From the NCBI GenBank assembly GCA_963930775.1, contig OZ005693.1:9050006-9114005 (forward strand): 64,000 nt of DNA. The letters are read 5' to 3'. The notes under the pieces are model-generated. The model did not search any database, was not told where the DNA came from, and was given only the letters and a program-made list of their open reading frames with translations. Positions 60,401 through 64,000 of this stretch are shown here, in pieces; position 1 is the first letter of the stretch, and every line of letters starts with the position of its first letter. Source of the DNA: Cliona cf. orientalis (lineage: Eukaryota > Porifera > Demospongiae > Clionaida > Clionaidae). Both the position numbers and the translations under genes were made by a program.

Positions 60401-61819
60401 CACTCCTCCATTCGTAGCTGCACTATTAAGTAGAGAGGAGTTGCCAACTGATACTGAGCTTTCACTACTTGCAAAGAAAACTCCTCCCTGGCTAACAGCT
60501 GTGTTATTGACTACCTTGCAGTTGTCAAAACTCAAATTGGTATTGTACTCTGCATACACTACACCTCCATCCATTTGTGCAGTATTGTGTCGAAAGTCGC
60601 TACTCTCGATGAAGGCAGTTGAGCTGTACATAAAGCTCAGTACCCCTCCTTTGACAGCTGCTGAGTTGTAAGCGAAGGTGCTGCTACTGATGGCAGCAGA
60701 ACTTGAATTGGTCAATGCTATAGCCCCACCGATTCTATTCCCTTCATTAGAGAAAAAATTGGAGTCAAGTATTGCAACGCTGCTTTGGTACAAGTACATG
60801 GATCCTCCGTCAGAGTTGGCTCTATTGTTATCAAAAGTAGTGGCATTAATAGAAATTCTCTCACATCCATAGCAGGCTAGTGCTCCTCCATGATATCTGT
60901 TAGCTGAGTTACTGAACATATTGCTCTTAGAGAGCACAAGTGAGGCATTGAATACAACACCCACACCACCATCTCCATCAGAGGTGTTGTTCTGGAAGGT
61001 ACTGTTGTTGATAGTCATGGAGCCGGAACCATCTATAAAGAATACACCTCCAAAGCACTGCTCACTGTTGCATCCAGTAGCATGGTTGGATCTAAATACA
61101 GAGTTAGTGATGGTGATATTACTATCCAACTCAGAAAAGATGGCACCACCAATGTTTGCACTGTTGTTTTCAAATAGGCATTTGTCTATGTTAAGTGTGC
61201 TGTGAGTTAGAATCAGTGCTCCACCCACTGAAGCACCTGTCAAAGTCACTGATGACTCAAGTGTGATTTGTAAGTACCTATCGAAGTAGAAGGCACTGTG
61301 AACACTCCCTGCCACGTTTGAGAGAAAAGTAGTAGCTGTTAAATTCACACTACTTTCAGAAATAACAAGAGGAGTCTTGCTCAATGTCTGCCCCATAAAT
61401 TTGGCATTTTCAATCACCAGTTGGTCTACTGACTCAAATCTATTACCACCACAGCCGATAAAACTCAGACCGTTGATGTATACTCGATCAACTTGAGAAA
61501 AAGTGAAGCCTGAACGTTCAGTACAGTAGATTTCTGACTGATTGGAATTATCCTCAGCTGACAACATTGAAAACTCCACAGCATTTGAGACAGATAGGTT
61601 AGTGTCAAGATAGTGAGTCCCTCCTGTGATGAACAGTGTTGTATTGGTCTCGATGTAGTTGCTGATATTGGCAGTAAACTCCAAGAGGGTCAAGCATGGG
61701 TCTTCTGTATAACAAGGGTCACCTTGCATTGGTATGATGTAGTAGACATCCCCAGATACTAGAATTAGACCTGGTGGGAGCAGTAGAATACAGAAGAGTA
61801 GCACGAACTTAGCGGCCAT
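45422..61819 (-). CDS. Giant secreted right-handed beta-helix protein with C-terminal multi-pass membrane domain
   Basis: One uninterrupted ORF of 5465 codons. A signal peptide (FVLLFCILLLPPGL) is followed by DPCLTLLEF, then about 4600 residues of short coils of the type NSTFxxNxA..GGA/GGV, as in chlamydial Pmp and other parallel beta-helix proteins, very rich in N-glycosylation sites (NNST, NNTS). From about 190 to 3880 the coils are organised in eight super-repeats of 460-462 residues, each with NHATGCDSEQCYGG. A Cys-rich region (about 4700-4950, RVGLLCASCKDNYSL, SSKCIEC) precedes about eight hydrophobic helices (about 4955-5305) and a 160-residue cytosolic tail with Ser/Thr and Tyr (GVYTRLTE). 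A surface-anchored fibrous ectodomain is inferred: adhesion, matrix or recognition. No orthologue name can be given. Intronless over 16.4 kb. Confidence 0.85.
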   Translation of the reverse strand: MAAKFVLLFCILLLPPGLILVSGDVYYIIPMQGDPCYTEDPCLTLLEFTANISNYIETNTTLFITGGTHYLDTNLSVSNAVEFSMLSAEDNSNQSEIYCTERSGFTFSQVDRVYINGLSFIGCGGNRFESVDQLVIENAKFMGQTLSKTPLVISESSVNLTATTFLSNVAGSVHSAFYFDRYLQITLESSVTLTGASVGGALILTHSTLNIDKCLFENNSANIGGAIFSELDSNITITNSVFRSNHATGCNSEQCFGGVFFIDGSGSMTINNSTFQNNTSDGDGGVGVVFNASLVLSKSNMFSNSANRYHGGALACYGCERISINATTFDNNRANSDGGSMYLYQSSVAILDSNFFSNEGNRIGGAIALTNSSSAAISSSTFAYNSAAVKGGVLSFMYSSTAFIESSDFRHNTAQMDGGVVYAEYNTNLSFDNCKVVNNTAVSQGGVFFASSESSVSVGNSSLLNSAATNGGVAYLARESTIFLSNNCSISYNQAYMNGGVVFLDDKGTVLIRDTTLSDNEAGNNGGIISTQNATSVVISDSELTSNVAKANGGVIHTVNYVEVLINGSTFERNIAGNEGGTLDGYAFEIHGSNFTENAANTSGGVIHLHLLGKLHINNSNFWNNTGGVVYADEQTRVDLHESNFLYNSALDPLSGNSQGGALILTSTTLTIDKSLFQENIANIGGAISSKLDSNITITGSVFTSNHATGCDSELCYGGALFINGSGFITINNSTFENNTSDGDGGVAIITSATLELSQSEFSNNIAKSHGGALACYGCDTLLLNATSFKNNKADSDGGSVYLYQCSFAVYNSDFFFNEANGIGGAIASTNSCSTDITTSRFAYNSATARGGVLSFMRGSTSCIENTDFLHNSAQMDGGVVYQAYNTNSTFSNCSFVNNTAVGQGGALYAYSKSSASVRSSTFLNNTATDGGVAYITRTSVITLSNKSNFTHNGAHMNGGVVHLDEESRILISNSTFNKNNAGVNGGIVSTQNATSVVINDHSAFISNVARVSGGIIHTMDYVEVSVNSSTFEQNVAGSDGGVFDGYFFQVWESNFTENAANTRGGVIRLQLGGNLHVTNSNFRNNAGGVVYAEEQSLVDVRESNFVQNSALIILSNTTLGGALILTNSTLNIDKCLFKENTANIGGAISSKFDSNITITGSVFTSNHATGCDSEQCYGGALFINGSSFITINNSTFENNTSDGDGGLGAVLNASLVLSQSNIFGNSANRHGGALACYGCDNILMSTMTFDNNRANSDGGSIYLHQSSIMVYDSNFFFNEANGVGGAIASTNSSFTDITTSRFSYNSATARGGVLSFVQGSTSFVGSTDFLHNTAQMDGGVVYAEYGTNLTFDNCMIVNNTAVRQGGVFFASSESSVSVGNSTLLNNAAINGGVAYIGMKTSILLSNNSNLAHNRAHMNGGVVFADDAGAVLIRDATLSDNEAGNNGGVMSTQNATSVVISDSELTSNVAKANGGVVHTVNYVEVLINGSTFEHNLAGNEGGTLDGYSFEIRSSNFTQNAANSSGGVIKLQHGGNLNITNSNFTSNIGGVVYADQQSLIDVHESNFLLNSVLDFQLNGPLGGALILTNSTLTVGNCLFEENSADRGGAISSRSDSNITITGSVFTSNHATGCDSEQCYGGALFINGSGSVTINNSAFQNNTSDGDGGVGVVFNAVLMLAQNSFSSNSANRHGGALACYRCDTILINDTTFEDNGANSDGGSIYLRQSSITILNSNFSSNEGNGNGGAIASTNTTSTVITSSRFVYNSAAANGGVLSFMHGSTASIENSNFLHNTAQMDGGVVYAEYDTNLTFNNCMIVNNTAMDQGGVFYALSTSSMSVGSSTLLNNTATIGGVAYVGMKTSILLSNNSNLVHNRAHIDGGIVFLDENGTSLIINSTFSYNEAGNNGGIVSAQNATSIVISDSEFTSNVASISGGIIHTMSHVEVLVNGSIFEYNLAGSYGGAFDGYLFQIFNSKFTENHANVSGGVIYLRLGGTLDIEKSDFSNNAGGVVYADEQTLVDLLESNFLYNSALDPLSGNSRGGALLLISTTLTIDKSLFQENVANIGGAISSKSDSNITITGSVFTSNHATGCDSEQCYGGALFINGSGSVTINNSTFQNNTSDGDGGVGVVFNASLVLSKSNIFSNSANRHGGALACYGSESILIYEATSFDNNSANSDGGSMYLYQSSISILNSIFSSNEGNRIGGAIALTNSSSATVSSSTFAYNTASVRGGVLSIMHGSTASIESCTFEHNTAEMDGGVVYAEYDTDLSFDNCTIVNNTAIDRGGFLFALSDISVSVSGSIILRNAATDGGVAYLARESTVILSNNCSISYNQAYMNGGVVFLDDKGTVLIRDTTLNDNKAGNNGGIISTQNATSVVISDSELTSNAAKANGGVIHTVNYVEVVINGSTFERNIAGNEGGTLDGYSFEIHTSNFTENAANTSGGVIQLQLGGKLHITNSNFTSNTGGVVYADQQSLIDVHESNFLWNSALDFQLGTSLGGALILTNSTLQVEKCLFEENSANTGGAISSMSESNITITGSVFTSNHATGCDSEQCYGGALFINGSGSVIVNNSTFQNNTSDGDGGVGVVFNASLVLSKSIILSNSANRHGGALTCYGCESILIYEATSFDNNSANSDGGSMYLYQSSTSILNSIFSSNEGNRMGGAIALTNSSSATVSSSTFAYNTASVRGGVLSIMHGSTASIESCAFEHNTAEMDGGVVYAEYDTDLSFDNCTIVNNTAMDKGGFLFALSDISVSVSGSIILRNTATDGGVAYLASESTIILNDNCSVSYNQAYMNGGVVFLDDKGTVLIRDTTLSDNEAGNNGGIVSTQNATSVIISDSELTSNVAKANGGVVHTVNFVEVLINGSTFERNIAGNEGGTLDGYSFEVHTSNFTENAANTSGGVIQLQLGGNLHITNSNFMRNTGGVVYADQQSLIDLHESNFLWNSALDFQLVGNSLGGALILTNSTLQVEKCLFEENSANTGGAISSISDSSIAITDSVFTSNHATGCDSEQCYGGALFINGSGSVIINNSTFQNNTSDGDGGVGVVFDTVLMLAQSSISSNSANKHGGALACYGCNSILIHATSFENNRANSDGGAVYLYQSSITVQNSDFTFNEANGIGGVIALTNSSSATITNYSTFAYNSAAARGGVLSFLQDSTIIVESSDFRHNTAQMDGGVGYAEYSADLVFNNCIITNNTAVAQGGFLYAHNESSVSVGNSTLLNNTAINGGVAYIARKSSIILSNFSTFAHNRAQLNGGVVFLDDNSTVTIENSTFDSNEAGNNGGMLETQNNAIVVVSSCVFTSNVAKAKGGVIHTMNYVEVSVSGSMFEHNLAGRDGGAFDGYSFQIYDSNFTTNIANTSGGAIRLRFGGNLYIENSTFTSSIGGAVFADEQTFIDVHESNFFLNSVSNPLSGASLGGAMMLSNGTLIVDKCLFEENSANLGGAISSKSDSNITVTGSVFTSNHATGCDSEQCYGGALFINGSSSVTINNSTFQNNTSDGDGGVGVVFNALLVLAQNNISSNSANRYGGALVCYGCSTILINNTTFEENRANSDGGSMYVHQSSIEGYNSKFLFNEANGIGGAIALINSSSTITASRFAYNSATERGGVLSFVQGSTFFIENSNFEHNSALVDGGVSYAEYANLTFENCTMVNNTAMGQGGAFYTLNRSSIVVSSSTILNNTATNGGVAYMTRSSSIILKNHSSFAYNQAYMNGGVVYLDEQSTILIENNTFSYNVAGNNGGILCTRNAINSVIISDSEFISNVAEANGGVIHTMNYVEVLINGSTFESNNAGNEGGTFDGYSFQVISSAFSKNVANSRGVIRLQLGGNLYIRNSKFQKNVGGVVYANEQTFIDVQESRFLQNSALQGGVISVASSSITADDGLSSNVNITLYDSIFCENNVSGAGGVAYSSYRMYISIHNGTFIQNSAHIGGVFSITSNSVAYIADSLFRNNSAAHDGGVINAQMKSSLTTDNSIFVENYAINRGAVIHISDQSDVIIMNSCEYYRNWADFGGILVALRQSTITIEDSTFDGNRAATDGGALHIRKQCTISVNNSIFTNNSVVNDGLMYASDGCKITLEASTFDHNKAGHDGGVAYLYDNSSVIVNNCSLSSNKATDTGGSFYARMSSTIVVNNSEIHNSTVENSGGVIYTQQQSNTIIEGSIFSENSADYGGVIRMFVGSNASVINSSFSGNRGNFEGGVIGVYKGSIVTVQDSLFSLNFASFGGVAIVYEDSSLTFTNNHFLNNSAEIGAVIRVLRRNFVTITANTFQYNSANNSGGVVYAQGGSIDFESNWFEYNSARVDGGALIGFDSATFSISNDVFSNNTAIHDGGSIALSESSTANITDSRFVSNSARHNGGDIRLLQESRVRIFNSTFMLSTAQDNGGALHASYSSIEITNSTFSDNSAMNNGGTVVARSNSNLRIHSSTFNNNYAANSGGVIYIEENSSSEVVKSAFRSNIGGDAGGVFSLTSASNVTIAASNFTQNMADQGGAFAVQLNSSISISTILLTDNVALSDGGGIYLSKSRLRIHHSGTETSLINNVAHSSGGGVYANGSSITIGGMTNLTVIGNQATRGGGIGFADSELYNEGGFSMVKFMLNQADCGGALYVDDESTSDVCSSNPLSKVNPSNKTGCFFQNVTNDLKIYFSNNYANMSGENLYGGLLDRCTVVDATGSESEFNQGIARLEELSNIDASNLNTISSKPVRVCLCDNNTYFPDCSKLTDSVSITRGERFSVILAAVDQVNQTVKANVQSRLKQFTLSASETLQNINSNCTPLYFQIAFPNVEEAYDLTFNAEGPCNDEGLSRFNVTVHVLKCSCGRGFSQADITTECVCNCDKDPTFAKYIHDCYSKNGTIARNGQFWITYLNECEYINCTSPYLFHDICPLDYCQPSTTTVYLNLNLSNGSDAQCANNRVGLLCASCKDNYSLSLGSSKCIECPDNWYALLAGIIVAAIIAGIVLVIMFLTLNMTVAVGTLDSIIFYANIINANRNTYFSQSNLTFVPVFISWLNLDIGFDTCFYKGMDTYAKTWLKLAFPTYIIFLVILIIVLCRFSSKFSNLLGKRNPVATLATLVLLSYTKYLQIIIVSFSHATLIYPNGTEIVKWFPDANIRYFEWKHIILICVATLIIVVGLLYTVLIFSWQWLLRCSRSKLFKWTRNQKLHSFIDAYHTPHTAKHRYWTGLLLFVRVAIYMIAAFSLSADSRVILLATIFITSFLILYKTLLIIRVYKNWLLNAMESFIFFNITSFSVFTWYTFDDPDNEHKGILQTVVAYISVGTVVLLCMFVLVFHVYRYCSTKLYTLGDNTNFSKKLKSRLPLDQSDIHQSYEGDVTHTFLDAIDDKREGVYTRLTESLLQGPSSGPTTSAVSFDDCEEADSQQNSRQSLVRSLQQDQNSEFEASRMSKSRTKSQPSQLVDSYQLVGLNESVKKVKAKSFSISTTNESLTKPLLSEEANL
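50190..61240 (-). repeat. Eight tandem 1380-1386 bp coding super-repeats
   Basis: The marker CACCATCTCC recurs at 60967, 59584, 58201, 56821, 55441, 54058, 52672 and 51289: intervals 1383, 1383, 1380, 1380, 1383, 1386 and 1383 bp, all multiples of three. Units are highly similar at DNA level, including silent sites by eye. The ends given are approximate. Unequal crossing-over would change copy number in frame. Confidence 0.92.
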
Positions 61820-62145
61820 AGTGCAGCTAATAGCTAATTAGCTCCTAGCTAGTGTTTCAACTGAACACAGTCTCCTTTTAATACTTTCCGGCGTCTCTTA
61901 CTCACTGAATAGTCAACCAGCAAGAGTCATGTACTGCCAGTGGTTTAGTAGGTACAAGTATATATAGCTACTCCCCTGTTACTAAGGGGGCCAATTATGG
62001 ATTCATTGCTGTCACATGGCATACTGAACACCTGTAGCTACATTCCTTGCAAAAATGAATAACTATATTCACAGATACCTTAGATACCATAACAACTCTG
62101 CTCATAGCTACATAAGGCCACACCAAATGAGACTTTACTGTAGTA
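61820..62145. promoter_or_regulatory. 5' flank of the giant gene, first copy of a tandem duplication
   Basis: Non-coding. Contains the promoter and 5' UTR of the giant gene. Words such as CTTACTCACTGAATAGTCAA and TGGATTCATTGCTGTCACAT are repeated further right, at about 62570 and 62660. Confidence 0.6.
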
Positions 62146-62790
62146 GACATCCCCAGATACTAGAATTAGACCTGGTGGGAGCAGTAGAATACAGAAGAGT
62201 AGCACGAACTTAGCAGCCATACTGCAACTTATAGCTAATTAGCTCTTACTAATACAAGGGTATAGATAATGGGGGGGCTAGGGGGGCTGAAGCCCCCCCA
62301 GATTTTTCACCATAAACTATGTACAATCAAGGGCTTATTGAGCCATGGCTAGATAAGCCCTTGGTATAATACTTGAATTTTCGCAAAAAAGGGATGAGCC
62401 ACTTAATTTATTTACTAGGATGATATTAGATAATCTAATAATAAGTAGGAGTGGTCACAAAATTGGGTGTGGCAACAGAAGCCCCCCCCACTATGAAAAA
62501 GTTATCTACACCCATGTAATAGCTAGTGTTTCAATTGAACACAGCCTCCTTTTAATACTTTCTGGCGTCTCTTACTCGCTGAATAGTCAATCAGCAGGAG
62601 TCATGTACTGCCAGTGGTCTAGTAGGTACAAGTATACTCCCCCGTTACTAAGGAGGCCAATTATGGATTCATTGCTGTCACATGGCACGTAGTATATGCC
62701 GAACACCTGTAGCTACATTCCTTGCAAAATGAATAATGAATAACTATATTCACAGATATCTTGGACAATTTACATAACAACTCTGCTCAA
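62146..62790 (-). repeat. Tandem duplicate of the giant gene's start and 5' flank
   Basis: Repeats about 61738-62130. It includes a second ATG (62220) and the first roughly 29 codons of the giant gene's signal peptide (one or two base changes), after which the frame leaves homology at SGDVYY and stops about 20 codons later, at a junction with the first copy's flank. Could be an inert duplicate, a second promoter or a tiny secreted ORF of about 48 aa. Interrupted by a MITE at 62249-62519. Confidence 0.8.
62249..62519. mobile_element. MITE inserted in the duplicated 5' flank
   Basis: Present only in the right-hand copy of the duplication. The empty site is CTCCTAGCTAGTG at about 61846; here TA is duplicated on both sides. 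Ends CTAATACAAGGGTATAGATAA and the inverse of TTATCTACACCCATGTAATAG match at about 17 of 21 positions; inner poly-G/poly-C blocks (GGGGGGGCTAGGGGGGCT, AGCCCCCCCC) also pair. Non-coding, 271 bp. Confidence 0.85.
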
Positions 62791-62936
62791 TGTCATACAT
62801 AAAAAAAAGCTTAAAACTCACAATGCGTGCCGGGAGACATGTAGGGATATTATAAACCGCGGGATTGAGCTCCATTTCCTATCAACGACCATTTACCAAT
62901 CCCAGGCTCCGTGTTTTCAAATGGTACCTCAAGATG

Positions 62937-64000
62937 GCCACTCGCAACGAGATCTCCGCCACTCAGGATGAGTACTCTCTGCGCTGTTCTGTATGTCTGG
63001 ATGACTTCAAAGATCCCAAAGTCCTCCCCTGTTGCCACACCTTCTGTAAATCGTGCTTAAAGAAAATACTATGATCTGAACAATCCAAAGGTCAGACGAC
63101 CACTGTTAAGCAGGCAAAAAACGAACACAAACCAGAGGAAATCTCACTAATTTGCCCTCAGTGTCGGGCCCAGCATAAAATTTTAGGGGGTGTGGACGCT
63201 CTACTGACCGATTTTGCCATCGAAAGTGAGCAGTGCAGACTGAAAGAAGCGTATCAGTCTCTTGGCGAGCATGCGCAGAGCGATGTCAAGCTGCGTTGTG
63301 GTCTATGTGAGAGTACGGATCCTGTGGTGAGCTATTGTGCTGATTGTTCCTCTCCTTTGTGTGACTTCTGCATCAGGGCTCACCGTCGCCAGAGACAGTA
63401 CAACGGACACTGCGTCAAATCTATTGAAGAAGTTGACTCGAAGCTGCTTCATGATAATACCACGATACCTCAAAACCGTGCAGGTCGTTTGGTCTGTTCT
63501 AAGCATCCAAATCAAATACCACAAATCTTCTGTAACTCGTGCAATGAACTGGTCTGCTGTGAATGTGTCATTGAGGGTCACAATGGTCACAAATTTGTCG
63601 GAATCGACTCCAAAACTAGACATGAGATGGAAAAGAAGCTATCGGACCTATCTTCTAAAGTTAGCAATGTGTGTCAATCATTTGAGGAAAAGCTACAATA
63701 CATCACCAGTGTTGAGAAGGTGACGACTGAGGCAGAAATACAAGCTAAGGCAGATATCAAGACGATGTTTGACTCTTTTATTGCTGCTTTGCAGGGCAGG
63801 AGAGAGAGTTTTCTTGTCAAGGCTGAACAGCACTACAGTTCTAAGCTCAAGCTTCTTTGGTCCGAAAAAGATCATCTGGAAAAATTGATCGCCAAGTTGA
63901 ATGCTACACTTAGATTCTCGGAGCGGTCTCAGAAATGTGCTAATGACAGTGAATATTTGTCACTTGCTTCTCAGGCTCTGCTTAGTCTAAAACAGCTGGA
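62937..64000 (+). pseudogene. Third TRIM-like gene with one in-frame TGA, runs off the window
   Basis: ATG at 62937 opens ISATQDEYSLRCSVCLDD, the same RING start as TRIM-a, through CKSCLKKIL and then TGA at 63072-63074. The same frame then stays open for all remaining 926 bases: CPQCRAQHKILGG, first B-box CGLCESTDPVVSYC...CDFC, second B-box CSKHPNQIPQIFC...CCECVIEGH, and the coiled coil with LLWSEKDHLEKLI. Closer to TRIM-a than to TRIM-b. The filamin-like and MIB/HERC2 parts would lie beyond the window. A single nonsense codon in an otherwise clean frame means a very recent null allele, a sequence error or stop readthrough. The TGA falls in the variable RING loop, between the sixth and seventh zinc ligands. 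Confidence 0.8.

Noticed and set aside
50190..61240. Regular repeats considered as a CRISPR-like or satellite array
   Set aside because: The period is 1.38 kb, the repeats are coding and in frame, and there are no short unique spacers; they are protein super-repeats.
45422..61819. Bacterial origin (horizontal transfer) of the giant beta-helix gene
   Set aside because: The coils resemble bacterial Pmp repeats, but coil families converge easily; the C-terminal Cys-rich and multi-TM part, dense N-glycosylation motifs and the base composition fit the host. Lack of introns alone is not enough, since the TRIM genes are intronless too.
63072..63074. TGA as a selenocysteine codon
   Set aside because: Paralogues have no Cys at this place, it is in a variable loop and no SECIS element can be seen in the window.

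Overview
This looks like a nuclear genome segment from a non-bilaterian animal, most likely a demosponge. The taxon is inferred. The evidence: AT-rich DNA, short GT-AG introns, a canonical metazoan initiator tRNA, animal TRIM-type RING/B-box proteins, retained de novo sterol synthesis genes, many miniature inverted-repeat elements and one 200-N assembly gap. Nothing reads as bacterial. Exon coordinates below were placed by hand from splice sites, reading phase and family conservation.

Layout. 1-3592: 5' part of a RAB43-like GTPase gene (-), its 3' end lost in or beyond the gap. 3984-7513: squalene synthase (+, 8 exons), with an initiator tRNA-Met antisense in one intron. 7846-9096: intronless delta14-sterol reductase (-), tail-to-tail with squalene synthase. 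About 9567-11653: an unrecognised His-rich gene (+). 12199-39249: the splicing factor gene ISY1 (-, 13 exons, 281 aa). 39444-41081: MBD4-type thymine glycosylase (+), divergent from ISY1. 41273-42985 (-) and 43167-45152 (+): two divergent intronless TRIM-like genes ending in a MIB/HERC2 domain; a third copy starts at 62937 and runs off the right edge with one in-frame TGA. 45422-61819 (-): one uninterrupted 5465-codon ORF for a huge secreted beta-helix protein with about 8 C-terminal membrane segments and eight near-identical 461-residue super-repeats.

The most striking feature is one ISY1 intron of exactly 23,200 bp (15576-38775) that holds a tandem array of Ig/fibronectin-III transmembrane receptor genes, all on the opposite strand to ISY1. 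Complete units have five exons: signal peptide plus Ig-like domain; FN3; two exons for a second FN3; transmembrane plus tail. There are nine exon-1 copies (A-I), seven sets of exons 2-4 and eight terminal exons. Two exon 1s (C, F) and one terminal exon (J) stand alone, and two exon 1s (E, G) are broken. Domain frameworks and a tail motif AVYDEINL are conserved, while two short stretches of the Ig-like exon, one directly after the F-strand-like cysteine, are hypervariable. This is the look of a diversified recognition-receptor locus (self/non-self or immune-type); that function is inferred.

RAB43, ISY1 and MBD4 also lie near one another at human 3q21.3, so the window may preserve an ancient linkage into which the receptor array was inserted or in which it expanded. 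Squalene synthase and the sterol reductase act in the same pathway. The receptor array, the TRIM genes and the giant beta-helix surface protein make the right two thirds of the window rich in repeated, fast-changing surface or immune-type genes.
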